Source of the DNA: Benincasa hispida
Lineage: Eukaryota > Streptophyta > Magnoliopsida > Cucurbitales > Cucurbitaceae
NCBI RefSeq assembly: GCF_009727055.1
Contig: NC_052351.1
Coordinates: 4,153,180-4,217,179 of the forward strand
DNA length: 64,000 nt
Direction of reading: 5' to 3'
Part shown: one piece after another, positions 11,600 to 24,559 of the stretch
Layout: the number at the start of each line of letters is the position of its first letter
Position numbering within the stretch: the first letter of the stretch is position 1
Position numbers and translations under genes: made by a program
The notes under the pieces: model-generated
Databases searched by the model: none
What the model was told of the DNA's origin: nothing
Seen by the model: the letters and a program-made list of their open reading frames with translations, nothing else

Positions 11600-11990
11600 G
11601 ATTAATTGGTCTTGAAGACGTGTTTGGTAGAGAATGATGATTCTGTCTAGATCCTTGATTCGGGTGCTACTAATCATGTCAGTTCCTCTTACCAAGGATT
11701 TAGTTCCTGGCAAACGTTGCCACAGGGAGAGTTGTCTCTTCGAGTCGGTACTGATAAGGTTGTTTCAAATGTTGTTGTAGGCAGGCTGAAGTTATTTTTG
11801 GACAGGAAACATTATCTGTTACTGGATAATGTTTTTGCAGTTCCTCATATCAAGAGGAACTTGATTTCAATTTCTTGTCTCATTGAACAAGGACCGTCTC
11901 CTTTTCTGAGAGTAAATTTTTTATTTTCAAGAATGGGATGGAGATTGGTTTTGGTTCAATGGAAAATAATTTGTATGTACTAAGGTTGTG
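11600..11990 (+). pseudogene. Element B protease region, disrupted
   Basis: The series KTCLVENDDSV, stop, ILDSGATNHV carries the Copia aspartic protease motif D-S-G-A-T at about 11661. The codon before ILDSG is TAG where TGG (Trp) is expected, a G-to-A change also found in element E. Reading continues as SLRVGTDKVVSNVVVGRLKLFL and NVFAVPHIKRNLISISCL, normal for the protease to pre-integrase segment, then breaks near 11900. Confidence 0.75.
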
Positions 11991-12054
11991 AGTCATAAAA
12001 TCCTTGCTTAATACTAAAATGTCCAGTACGACGACAACAACTAAAAGACCAAAG

Positions 12055-12605
12055 GTTTCTCCTAAGAATAACGCCCATCTTTAGCATCTAAGGTTAGGTC
12101 ACATCAACCTCAATAGGATTGAGTAGTTGGTGAAATGTGAACTTCTAAAGATTTTAGAAGAAAACTCCTTGCCGGTGTGTGAATCATGCCTTGAAGGCGA
12201 GATGACTAAACAGCCTTTTACTGGAAAAGGTTATAGAGTCAAGGAAGCCTTGGAGCTTATACATTCAGACCTCTGTGGTCCGATGAGTGTTAGGGCTTGA
12301 GGTGGGTATGAATGTTTCATCTTTTTCATAGATGATTATTCAATGAATGGGTATCTCTACCAAATGCAACGTAAGTTTGACGCCCTTGACAAGTTCAAGG
12401 AGTATAAGGCTGAAGTTGAAAACGTGTTAGGTAAGAAGATAAAAACACTACGATTTGATCGTGGTGGAGAGTATATGGACCTCCAATTCTAGAACTATAT
12501 GATAGAACATGGAATTACATCCCAACTCTCAGCCCAGGTACACCTCAGCAGAATGGTGTATTATAAAGGAGAAACAGAACCTTGTTGGACATGGTTCGGT
12601 CTATG
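12055..12605 (+). pseudogene. Element B integrase core, disrupted and cut by an adapter
   Basis: Pre-integrase LRLGHINLNRIE and the zinc-binding CESCLEGEMTK, then HSDLCGPMSVRA with the first catalytic Asp, and KTLRFDRGGEY with the second. Stops interrupt at about 12133, 12299 and 12491. The sequence reaches SQLSAQVHLSRM, which in element E precedes the catalytic-Glu region, and ends at 12605 in an artificial adapter. The integrase C-terminus resumes at 13890. Confidence 0.75.
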
Positions 12606-12638
12606 TCTTATACACATCTAGATGTGTATAAGAGACAG
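12606..12638. other. Mate-pair junction adapter, partial (artefact)
   Basis: TCTTATACACATCT joined head-to-head to AGATGTGTATAAGAGACAG. This is the Tn5 mosaic-end junction used in transposase-based mate-pair libraries, lacking its first five bases. It marks a chimeric join from element B integrase into an LTR C contig. It also explains the spurious peptide SYTHLDVYKRQ. Confidence 0.97.
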
Positions 12639-13888
12639 GTTCTATGTTCTCAATCTTCTTCCTCCTCCAAACTCAAACAAACCCTCCAAACTAAAATAGT
12701 CAGAACCCACCACTCCTGGACTCTTACCCTGAGTATACCAAAGGCTCCCAATGGTAGTGTCTTTTGTTTTTATTCGTGAAGTTCTTGAAGAAAGTCTTTA
12801 AGGTTTGCTGAGTTCGAGGTTCGTGACAGTTCAAGGGATTTACTCAAAGAAACGTTCTTCAAAGGTATTATCTCTTGAACTTTTTTTTCTCTATAAAAAG
12901 CATGCTGTAATTTGTTAAGAATGCATATCTTGTATGTTTACTGTAAATTTGTTTTTTCAATCAAAATGAAATTTGGACGATCCACTTCCGCTTAAGGATC
13001 TCTTTAAAACGAGTTCCTTCAATTGGTATCAGAGCCAGGTTGTAGTTCTGATTCTAAATTCCATTTTTTATTGAAATCATTTACAGTAGTGGTGGGTTTT
13101 AATTTTGCATTGCGTTTAACTGTTAAATGTATGTGGATGGTTGATGATGGAAGTTTCGAGGTAGTAATCTATGTTTATGGCTTTCTGTTTAAATTACAAA
13201 GTTAATTTGTAAAGGCCCCTGCGTTTTTAGGTATTAAACTTGCAATCGAGTCTATATTCGTTTAGTTTTGAGTCACTCGTAAAGCTTTAGAAGAAGGGTT
13301 GCAGAGCGTTTCGATGGAGAAGACGAAGTATTGTTGGTCGCATCATGTAGCTGAAGCTAAACAATCATTTAGATTTTGTTATACGTTCGTGTAGAGTTTT
13401 CTACACGATCGTGTAGCATCTGTTAAATAATCACATAGCTAACCCTACGCGATTGTGTAGAGTTTGCTATACGATATTGTTGCATTGACTACATAATCGC
13501 ATAGGCGCTCGATGGATAGACAATCACGCGATATATGATACTCGATGCAAAGCTTGCGTGCTAAACGATCATGTAGACTATCATGCTCATCGCATAGTCA
13601 GTAGCTACACGATCGCATAGTATACGATACTCGACGCTCGCTACATGATCGTGTAGACTATCATATTCATCGTATAGTCATTAGCTACACGATCGCATGG
13701 TGCGATACTCGATGCACGCTGCATGATCGCATAGTCTTTCATACTCATCGCATAGTCAAAAGATACGCGATCGCATATACACGATCGTTTATACTCGACA
13801 CCTTGTTACTTGACGATCAGGAGTTTGCTACACGATCAAGCTGCAAGGGTTCTTGGTGGAGCGGTTCCAAGTGAGCAATTCAAGACCC
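12639..13888 (+). repeat. Misplaced contig: LTR C 3' end, PBS and leader
   Basis: The right end of LTR C runs to 13021. It is followed by PBS TGGTATCAGAGCCAGG (13024-13039) and a leader with ACGATCGT-type motifs (13360-13840). It is nearly identical to 23225-24450, differing mostly by single-base indels. It sits between two parts of the element B integrase, flanked by an adapter on the left and a single N at 13889 on the right. I infer a scaffolding insertion rather than a real transposition. Confidence 0.75.
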
Positions 13889-13889
13889 N

Positions 13890-15780
13890 AACCACGTTTG
13901 AAAGTTTGCCTCTTTATAGGCTACCCTAGGGAAACGAGGGGTGGATACTTTTATGATCCGAATGAGAGCAAAGTGTTTGTTTATACAAATGCTATCTTCT
14001 TGGGAGAAGACAACATAAGGGATCATAAACCACGAAGTAAGCTTGTTTTATGTGAGACTTTTAGTGAGATTGAGATTACTAAGAGTTCAACAAGAGTTGT
14101 TGAACAGACTGACAGATCAACAAGAGTTGTTGAGGTCGGTTCATCTAGTCAACCAACTCAAGAGTTGAGTTTGTCTCGACGTAGTGGGTGGGTTAAAAAC
14201 CCATCGGATTGCTACATGGGTTTGACTGAAGCCCAGAATGTCATTTCTAATGGTGGGGTCGATGATCCATTATCTTTTAAGCAAGCAATAGAGGATGTTG
14301 AAAAAGATGAGTGGATTAAGGTCATGAACCAGGAGATGGAGTCTATGTACTTCAATAAAGTCTGGGAACTTGTGGATCAACCTGATGGGGTAAAATATAG
14401 GGTGTAAGTGTATCTACAAGCAAAAACGAGGTGTAGATGTAAATGTGCAAACCTTTAAGGCTAGACTCGTGGCAAAGTGTTATACCCAGGTCGATGGAAT
14501 GGACTATAAGGAAACTTTCTCACCTATTGTCATGCTGAAATCTATCAGGATACTCTTGTCCATAGCCAAATTTTATGATTATGAGATATGGTAAATGGAC
14601 GTCAAGACTGCCTTTCTTAATGATAATCTTGAGGAGACCATCTACATGGCTCAACCATAGGGGGTTTGTAGTTCCAGATCAAGAGCAAAGAGTTTGCAAG
14701 CTTAATAGGTCCATTTATGGGTTGAAACAAGCGTCTAGATCATGTAACATTAGATTTGACAGTGCGATCAAATCATTTGGTTTTGATCAGAACATTGATG
14801 AGCCTTGTGTCTACAAGAATATCATCAATAACTAAGTAGCTTTCTCGGTACTGTATATGGATGATATCCTACTAATTGGGAATGATGTAGGATTTTTGAC
14901 TGACATTAAGAAGTGGCTAGCCGCCCAGTTCCAAATGAAGGATTTGAGTGAGGCGCAGTATGTTCTAGGGATCTAGATCATTTAGGATCGTAAGAGCAAG
15001 AGGTTAGCCTTGTCTTAGGCATCGTACATCGATCAAATGTTGATCAGGTACAAAATGAAGATTCCAAGAGGGGTTTGTTACCTTTCAGGCATGGAATCAT
15101 TTTGTCTAAGGATCAATGTCCTAAGACACCTCAAGAGGTTGAGGAGATGAGACGGATTCCTATGCTTCAGTTGTTGGAAGCTTAATATATGCAATGTTGT
15201 GTACCAGACCCGATATTTGCTATGCAGTAGGGATTGTCAGTCGTTATCAGTCCAATCTAGGATTATATCACTGGATGGCGGTCAAAACGATCCTTAAGTA
15301 TCTTCAGAGAACGAAGGGCTACATGCTCGTGTATGAAGATAAGAACCTGATCCTTACAGTATACACAGACTCTGACTTTCAAATTGATAGAGATTCTCGT
15401 ACATCGACATTAGGGTCAGTGTTCACTCTGAATGGGGGGGCTATAGTGTGGCGAAGCATCAAACAAGGATGCATTACGGACTCTATTATGGAAGTTGAAT
15501 ACGTAGCCACTTGTGAATCAGCTAAGAAGGTGTTTGGCTGAGGAAATTCCTTATAGATTTGGAAGTTGTTTGAAATATGGATTTGCCGATCACTCTTTAT
15601 TGTGATAACAGCGGGGCTGTGGCAAATTCAAAGGAACCTCAGAGTCATCATAGAGGCAAGCATATCAAATGGAAATATCACTTGATCAAGGAGATTGTGC
15701 ATTGCAGTGATGTGATAGTTATGAAGATCGCGTTGGAGCACAACGTTGTTGATCCATTTACAAAGGCTCATTGTTAAAGT
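13890..15780 (+). pseudogene. Element B integrase C-terminus, reverse transcriptase and RNase H, disrupted
   Basis: It opens in the integrase C-terminal segment (CLFIGYPRETRGGYFYDP). A linker follows with SRRSGWVKNPSDCYM, then RT from DEWIKVMNQEMESMYFNKVW. The frame breaks at 14400. Later pieces show MDVKTAFLNDNLEETIYMAQP, IYGLKQASRS, and the RT active site as YMDDILLIG, an M for V variant of YVDD. RNase H carries YTDSDF, MEVEYVATCE and YCDNSGAVANSK, so its D-E-D residues are present. At least six stops or frameshifts lie between 14400 and 15545. The product would copy element RNA to DNA, but this copy cannot. Confidence 0.8.
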
Positions 15781-15937
15781 GTTCGAGGGTCATATGGAGA
15801 GTCTAGGTCTACGAGACATGCGACATCTTGTCTAGGGCAAGTGGGAGATGATACTGGGGTATAGAGTATGCCCAAGTTTATTGTATATTGTACTTGTATT
15901 TTTCATATATTGTACATTAGTCTCTTGAGGCATTAGA

Positions 15938-15950
15938 ACAAGTGGGAGAT
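15938..15950 (+). other. Polypurine tract of element B
   Basis: ACAAGTGGGAGAT directly before TGTTGGGATT of the 3' LTR. Element E has the same tract at 60393-60405. Confidence 0.75.
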
Positions 15951-17106
15951 TGTTGGGATTGGTGTCCTAATCCTCTCGGAGTCTCGTAGTTTGTAAATTA
16001 TACACATTGCTTTGAATAAAATAATAGTTATTTTATTTTGCATCTACTCATATCCAATAAAAAAAACTCCATGGTTATTGTATGTAAACTTAAGCATGTA
16101 TATGAGATATACAAGTGGATCATGCCTTAAGTGATAACCTAAATAGGTCTGTAGTATAAGGATTAAGGAGGGATACCTAATCTTGGTGACACTATGGATA
16201 TGACCCGCTTTGTAGAGGTATGCAAGTGTTGTGAACTACTACAGATGGTAGATCCTAACCATTCATATGGAGACATGCGAGCGAGGGTGTCCTATACAAA
16301 GAGTTTCTATAAGACCGGATCACGAGATGAATAGTCTCTTTATATAACGCCGTTGATACTTGAGATTTACATCTCACCTAAACGACCATAGGTGACATGA
16401 CCTTAATCCTGAGTGTTTTGGGAACTTCTGTCTTTGAGGGTGATCCTTTGATTAGTATGGATGAGAGTGGCCAGATTACCAACTCAACATGCCTACCTTT
16501 TTGGGGATTTGTCTGATTTGGGAGTTGGGAACTCAGTTACACAAGATGAAATTCACTCCTTCCCCAAAGCTGGGGTAAATAGATAGATTGCTCCCTTAAG
16601 GGTTGATTTCGGGTCTTGAACATAGTGGCCATAACTTCTCTTTGGAAGAGAGTACTCAGTCATAGTAGGACTATGCCTTACGTTCATTAGAGAGATCGGA
16701 GGTACTTAAGAAGTTAAATGTAACTACAAGGGCATAACTGTAAATTGGCCCAAATGTACTTACGAGCGATATGTGAAGGGTTATCGCACTGTTGATTGGT
16801 TGATATGGATAAAAAATATATCTGTAGTAAGAAGAGTGCAGCTGTCGGTCTTTAGTGGAGTGCTCGATAGTTAATGGATGGTGGATCTCATGGCTAAAGA
16901 GTTTAGTCAGCTATTCACATACCATTGGAGCTTCAAGCTACAGGTCCATAAGGTCCCCTTGGTAGCTCAATAGATTCAAGTTGAGAATCAGTCCTTGGTG
17001 TTGATTTAAAATGTTCAAATTGACTAGAGGAAATTCGATTATATATGATATAATCGGTGTGATGTAGGAGATACATCAAGTGGAGGATTAATGTAAATAT
17101 GATTTA
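15951..17106 (+). repeat. 3' LTR of element B, left part
   Basis: It matches 6237-7386 closely up to ATGATTTA at 17106, then diverges abruptly. In the 5' LTR the next bases are CATTAAGTACC and then ATGAAATAGAAAAAG, which is how the contig at 28446 begins. The right part of this LTR is therefore at 28446-29345, with only about 11 bases missing at the join. Confidence 0.85.
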
Positions 17107-20100
17107 GAGAATAGCACAACGTCCAACTACCTTGGGTGGTCGCAGTAGTCGCTCCCGGCGAGCACTTTCGAGACTTCGAATTGAGTTCAGATCGGTGTTT
17201 TGACGTGCGGTCAGTGCATTGCATTCACTCGTAGACGAGTGTTTGTGTAAGTGGTTGCTGTGAAAAGCTGATCTGTGTTTGCAGTTTTTGTTTTCTAGCG
17301 TTCGTAATATAGTATTGATGTCATGTGGAGACTAATTCGATGCATTCCGTGATCGAGGGAATATTAGAGAAGGGTCTTCCAAAAAAAAGGGCTAACTTAC
17401 CCTTGTTCTTATCTGAAAGCATTCCTGTAATTTATATTATGACATGACCTGTTAGTTTCCGTCTATTGTGTATTTATCTATGTTCAATTTCGTATGGTAG
17501 GATATGTCCATTCTGCCTTGCTTCAATAATGAGAATACCCTCAATTGTCTGATTTCCTTCCATATCCAGAATGCATTTAAATATATGCAGAAGAAAGTAA
17601 ACTAAGTCAGCATATACTCTAGCTGTAAATGTTCCATGGTAATTGATATCCGCACCAACACTATAACGAAGCTGTGTAACTAATGAGGATTCTAGAGCCA
17701 CAGGACCAGAAAAATTTGCGTGGTAGATCAGTGGGTTTCCAAAGAATAAAAATCCTTGAAAACCGAAAACAATAAATTTAATAAGTGAAAAAGACTTGGT
17801 TGAGGAATGTAAAATGAACCGCATTGAACAGAAATCTCCTCGACATGAATTAGTGAGGAAGGTGAAAACCTAAAAGATAATGAATGAGATTTCAAATAAA
17901 ACTATGTCATACAGGAAAAAGATGGAATCAACTAATGTAATTAATGAACAACATTTGCATATAATTTGCTCTTGATGTTATAATCTTAAAAAGAGAGATC
18001 TTGATTCAAAATATGTTGAATGAATGTCGACATTGGTAAAAAATTGCTTTAGTGGAAAGAAGCCATCGACCAGCAAAATTAAACTCACTTCAAAACATCA
18101 AGGTTTTTGGACCAGTAATCCGAACATCAGAAAATTGTTAAACCTCCTGTGAATACAAATGGGTATTTGAAGGAAGAGAAATGAAAAATAATGAGTCACA
18201 AGAATAAAGCAAGACTAGTTGCACAAGGTTTTTCAACAAAAAGATCTGGTATGATTTTGAAGGAGTGTATTTCCTGGCCGCGCTTGTGACAATTACATTA
18301 AAATATTTATTGGCTTGACTATGTATAAAAAGTCTTAATATGTATCTTATGGATGTAGTCACAAATATATTAACTACATGGATCTCTTGATAATGGGAGG
18401 TATTTAGTATGAGAATTCCCAGAAGGATAAGGTACCTGAAACATATATATCAGAATTCGGGAGAAGGTATCTGGGCACTATTAGAAGTTACATGTTACTA
18501 CCAAATGATTAAAACAAAATTAGGTGGAACCTTCAGCGAAATGCTGGTTATCACCCTTACCGTCACCTCGAAGTGGATATGTTGAATTGAAAGAAGGATA
18601 TCAAATTAAATCCACAATATAAGTCCGTGGATGTTTTTGATAAAGGAATCACGATATTCAGATTTGCAATCTATCATTACTGTATTTGTTGCCATTTTGA
18701 CTGATATATACCACTCTCGAACCTGAAGAGCTTCAAAGCACAACCAGTAAGAATACTCTTAAGAAAGAATTGGTAATGATGAAATATATATTCAGTAAAC
18801 CGATAAACTTTTAACCCCGCGTTGATTTGGTTTCCGGCCCTTGCAAATTCCCTGCAGTCTCTATGTTAGTTTACACAACTTCCCAGTGAAATAATTATTC
18901 AATCAGTTACGACTCCTAACATGAGCGAAAAATATACCTGTTGCCAAGATAAGCGTTATTATATGAAAACAAAGTAAATCAACATTAAAGTTTCTGAGAT
19001 GAGCAGCTTCTGTTATCATAGTGGATATAGAGGAGACATACATATATTAATCGTACCATTGAGTTTTCAAATAATAAGAAGAACTTCTTGGTCCTAGAAG
19101 TTAACCAACTCTGTAGTGCTACAATGGTGCACTTATTATAGTGTGGCTATAATTACACTTGAGGATAGAAACTAGATATTAGCGAATTTATGGTTAAAAT
19201 TTATATTACCTATAATCATAGGCTCTATTCCACAAGAAGATTGACATTTGAAATGGTAATAAGGCGAGAGCGTAACTCTGATTCTTATCATTCGAAGGAA
19301 CAATATCAATTATGTTTTATGCTTGTTACTCCATGTCAAATATATCAAATATTTTTGAATACTAGAGTATGATGTATGAGAGATTCTTAAGATATTATCT
19401 AATGCACCTGTTTATCACACATTAAGCAGAAATTCTCAAATGATATGGGTTATCCTGTTCACCATAAAATTGGAAGGAATTTTGCTATAGTTTCTGAGGT
19501 GTTGGAGTTGAAACAGAATATAACAGACGCGCTGTCCCTAAATGACATAGCGAAGTATTCTCTTCTGTCGGTTGCTAATTTCTATATAAGATGGAGTATC
19601 CTGGGAAAAGGGCTCCTAGTCAATGAAGATTGTTTGTTAATTTATAGCTATGAGGGTTCAATGACTCGCAGCACAATTTATCGTGAAATGTTGTGGCTGG
19701 ATCTCTAATACATCTTTTCTAACACAATATTATATGAAGGAGCAACAAACAGCTATGCAGTAAGACCCAAATCAAAAAGAGGATAGTGAATTAAATGATA
19801 AGGATATGTGAACATGAAGCCATATTATCCATAATAATCTTTCTACACTCATTGATTCTTGAAGAAAATTTGACGATATCAATTGTTACAATACTAGACA
19901 TGTTCTCGAAGCATCTCTGATATGACTTATTTGAGCACTAGGTATTAACCAGTGTAAATCCGCAAACTTTTAAAAAATATTGGATTAGTCAGGGCAACAT
20001 TGAGTGGGAATCAAGCGACTCGAAGATACTTTAACCATGATGTTTTCACGTGAAGGGCCGGAGATTGTTAAGGACATAATCACACATGCATTCTATCATT

Positions 20101-21205
20101 TTAAGGAGTTATGTATATAATATGTAGTATTATATTTTTTTTCTTTAACTAAGGTTTTTTTTTCCTTTAGTAAATAAGTTGTCATTAAACAGAGAGACAT
20201 TTTTATTAATTCTAATGTACATTCTCTTTTATTACTATATTTATATATAAGCCAGTATAATAATTAGGGGTATTATATAATATTATATAGTGGGCATCTT
20301 AAGAGTGGAGAGTAAGTAGTATGAGATAGAATGGTTATAAGTATGATAATTAAATTATATGCCTCTCATTCTTTGCTAGTTGTTCCTTCTCAAAGCCATT
20401 TGGCCACCCTCTTTTTCATATTTTGTTCCATTGTTGCTTGGTAATGTATTAATTATGCTATTGTGTACATGATATTAAGTTAACCACATCCTATATTACA
20501 CAGTACTCAATTTGCCACTATGTAAATACCGGTGACATTATATGTTATGATCTAAAACTACACACATCATTGGTGAGAATTTCCACTGTCCAACTAAATT
20601 TTTAGTATTAAATCCAATTTTTATAATCCTTTTAGTTATTTTCCATTATGTTTTATGTTATTTTTATTTGTATATATAATAGTTTTTATTATATTTAGAA
20701 TACATATTTGCATTATATGTGATGAATATAGTTTATTGACATTATTTTAATGCCCTATTTTTCTTCTGATATCAATAATGGTTTGTTTCTCCGGGTTGTG
20801 GCTGCTTGCTTTCAAATTTTATACGAGAGATATATTAATTAACTTAATTAATTATATATGGTAAATTAAGCATGAAAAAAGACCTAACCGATGAGAGGCA
20901 TATTAGATTGAGGATGACATAATAACCATGTTTATTTGTTGATTTCGATTAAATCCGCATGACAATGTTTTACAAAAGGGAATCTTATTGGATTGAGCAT
21001 AGACGGATCCAAAATTAAAAAAAGCCGAATTATTTACAAGTTTGTCTCGCCAAGATGGAGTGATTATATTTGAAAGGGCATGTCTAAATTTAAAATTTTT
21101 ACTAGGAACTTTGGGGTTGAATTGTTCCAAATAGGTGCTTTTTCTTGGGTAAAGAGATCTACCGATGTTCTGTGATAATTTGTCTTTTATAAAGGAGTTG
21201 ATAAC
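17107..21205 (+). other. Error-rich second copy of element A right half
   Basis: From 17107 the sequence follows the clean contigs at 29060-29635 and 31356-33600, but with a one-base indel or substitution every several bases, like an unpolished long read. It runs through the LTR B end (about 17220-17500), element A coding tail (17540-17870), reverse transcriptase (18215-19000), RNase H (19400-20050) and the 3' LTR (about 20300-20760). It ends with flank equivalent to 33316-33600. It also supplies about 340 bp (17870-18210) absent between the two clean contigs. Open frames here are not genes. Confidence 0.75.
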
Positions 21206-22180
21206 CGTTTATAGATTAATTTATTGGCTCAAAAAAGAATTCTTTGTTATGGAGAATCCTTGAGTGAGTTCTTATAAACTTAATTGGGTATGAAATAAAC
21301 TCACTTAGTTCATTTATAGTAGGACTCAATTTATATTTTGTGTCTATTAGAATTCTTTGAATTATTTCACTTTTGTTGGGCTTATAAAGATGATCTAGAT
21401 TATTGTTAAGAGGTATGCATTTAACCACTAAACTCATAAACTAACACTCTGCAAGTTTAATAACGTTTGGGTAAAGATGGAACTTTCGAACAATCGCAGT
21501 GAGCTGGTGGAAAAGCTTAGACAGGTTAGGAAATCTAGTTATTAAGGTATTAACCTATAACTTTTGGTTGCTGTGAGTACCATATAGCAATGCCGAATGT
21601 TGGTCCTAAAGAGACTTATCCTCTTTATCCCTGGAGTATCAGAAGTAAGGACCTCTATTTAATTGTGATAGGTGTTGAATCAATATTGTACAAGAGCAGC
21701 TACAATGATTGACTCTTCACGATTCATTACTCTCATGGTAATTTGTTAAGCTACCTCTATTGGGCAAGCGATGATTGGAGAGGTGCATTAAACTTCAGAT
21801 TTACAAAGGAAGTAGTTCATAAGAAGCTTCGACTACCAGTTGTTTTTTTCTAGTAAGAAATGTAAACTGTATCCATACATTTACTTAACACCCGTTTTCA
21901 TAATAAAAGGAACATTTTACTAATTATATACCATTATTTACACGAGGTGAGTGAGAGCAGTGAGGATTAACATGAGACTCGTATTTAGAGCCTTAAGAGT
22001 GATAAGTGTGTCGTTGAACTTCATGCCATTGGGATGGCCTACGTTCACTCTTTGGATTCGTTATAATGCAGGAGTAAAGGCATAGATGCCTGACTTCCAC
22101 TCACACAATAAATAGACTAAATGTTCACGCCGTGAAGAAAATCCATTAATTGGGGGGGATTTTCCATCTGATTGGGGGAT
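21206..22180. other. Unresolved low-quality stretch, probably LTR C left half
   Basis: No gene is supported. Scattered phrases resemble LTR families C and E, but base-level similarity is too broken to align by eye. It sits between element A flank and clear LTR C sequence, so a degraded or poorly called LTR left half is the simplest reading. Confidence 0.35.
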
Positions 22181-23588
22181 GGCTGCCGCGAACACAACTT
22201 ATTTACAAGATGAATTCACTCATTTCCCTAAAGCAGGGATAAGTAGATAAATTGCTCCTTTAAGGCTAATTAGGGTCTTGAACAATGTTGGTGCCACACC
22301 TTCTCCTGGCTCAAGAAGGTTTAGTCATAGTGGGACTGATATATGTTTCATTAGAGGATTAGTGGTACTTAAAGAGTTAGATGTAACTATAGGGGGAAAA
22401 CGGTATTTGGTCTAGCTGTATCTACGAGCAATTTGTGAAGGGTCATCGTACTGTTGATTAGTTAGATCCAATGGATATAGAAATATATCTGTAGTGCGAA
22501 GAGTGTAGTTGTCGATCTTTAGTGGAGTCCTAACAGTTAACGGATGACGGATAATATATTAAAGAGTTTAATTATTATTCATGTGTTGTTTGGATTTCAA
22601 GCTACAGGTCATAAATCCCCTTGGTAGCTCAAAAAGATTTAGTTGAGGAATCAGTTTTTGGTTAATTTGAATTGTTCAAATTAATAAGAGGGAGATAATT
22701 AATAATGATATATATAAATTGATTCAATTTATATTTATGATATAATTGTATTATGTATTTGATACATTATAGTATTAATTGGAGAAAATAAATATTTAAT
22801 AAGATTCAAATATATTTTCTATGAATGTGATTCATAGTTATTAAATTTAATATAATATGATTTATATTAAATGCCATAAATAGAGATAAAAGAACTATAT
22901 ATTTATATTGTATATTGATACAATGTTAAAACTATAGGTTATGTGTTATATATTGATAATATATATGTTAATAATATAAATAGAGATATGAAGTTAGTTT
23001 ATCATATTTATTTAATTAATTTTAATTTAATTTTAAATAATAAATTCATGTTTTTCTCTCCAACCACCTTAGTGGGTTGGTCAAGTGGTTTTATGGCAAA
23101 TGGAATAAAGAATTTTCTTTTCTTTCTCTTAACAGACTTACATTGACACTCACATACCATTGAAGCTTTTACTATAACGATAGAAAAACCATAGAATCGT
23201 TCTGTGTGCCTCTCTAATTTCTTCCCCCTCTAAACTCACAACTCCCTCCAAACTAAAATAGTCAGAACACCACCACTCCTGGAATCTTACCTCTGAGTAT
23301 ACCAAAGGCTCCCAATGGTAGTGTCTTTTTTGTTTTTATTCGTGAAGTTCTTGAAGAAAGTCTTTAAGGTTTGCTGAGTTCGAGGTTCGTGACAGTTCAA
23401 GGATTTACTCAAAGAAACGTTCTTCAAAGGTATATATCTCTTGAACTTTTTTTTCTCTATAAAAAGCATGCTGTAATTTGTTAAGAATGCAATATCTTGT
23501 ATGTTTAACTGTAAATTTGTTTTTTCAATCAAAATGAAATTTGGACGATCCACTTCCGCTAAGGATCTCTTTAAAACGAGTTCCTTCA
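22181..23588 (+). repeat. LTR of Copia family C, right part
   Basis: It is related to LTR B across blocks such as ACAAGATGAATTCACTC, AGTAGATAAATTGCTCC and the end GAGTTCCTTCA, just before a PBS. The region 22700-23060 is very AT-rich. The last 370 bp are duplicated at 12639-13021. Its left end was not found. Confidence 0.65.
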
Positions 23589-23590
23589 AT

Positions 23591-23606
23591 TGGTATCAGA
23601 GCCAGG
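23591..23606 (+). other. Primer-binding site of element C
   Basis: TGGTATCAGAGCCAGG two bases after the LTR end, complementary in type to initiator tRNA-Met. Confidence 0.85.
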
Positions 23607-24559
23607 TTGTAGTTCTGATTCTAAATTCCATTTTTTATTGAAATTCATTTACAGTAGTGGTGGGTTTTAATTTTGCATTGCGTTTAAACTGTAAATGTAT
23701 GTGGATGGTTGATGATGGAAGTTTCGAGGTAGTAACTATGTTTATGGCTTTCTGTTTAAATTACAAAGTTAATTTGTAAAGGCCCCTGCGTTTTTAGGTA
23801 TTAAACTTGCAATCGAGTCTATATTCGTTAGTTTTGAGTCACTCGTAAAGCTTTAGAAGAAGGGTTGCAGAGCGTTTCGATGGAGAAAGAAAAGTATTGT
23901 TGGTCGCATCATGTAGCTGAAGCTAAACAATCATTTAGATTTGTTATTTCTGTGTAGAGTTTTCTACACGATCGTGTAGCATCTGTTAAATTAATCACAT
24001 AGCTAACCCTACGCGATTGTGTAGAGTTTGCTATACGATATGTTGCATTGACTACATAATCGCAAGGCGCTCGATGGATAGACAATCACGCGATATATGA
24101 TACTCAATGCAAAGCTTGCGTGCTAAACGATCATGTGAGACTATCATGCTCATGCATAGTCAGTAGCTACACGATCGCATAGTATACGATACTCGACGCT
24201 CGCTACATGATCGTGTAGACTTATATATCATCGTATAGTCATTAGCTACACGATCGCATGGTGCGATACTCGATGCACGCTGCATGATCGCATAGTCTTT
24301 CATACTCATCGCATAGTCAAAAGATAACGCGATCGCATATACACGACCGTTATACTCGACACCTTGTTACTTGACGATAGGAGTTTGCTACACGATCAAG
24401 CTGCAAGGGTTCTTGGTGGAGCGGTTCCAAGTGAGCAATTCAAGACCCGGTTCACTTGTTCCGAACCGGTAGACTCAACTTTGATAATAGTTTAGCCAAT
24501 TTATTCTTTTTTTTTTTTTTTTTTTAGATTATTATCATCGGTCCATCAACTTTAGTTAA

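Noticed and set aside
17474..17824. 116-codon minus-strand open frame
   Set aside because: It is antisense to error-rich element A sequence and matches nothing recognisable.
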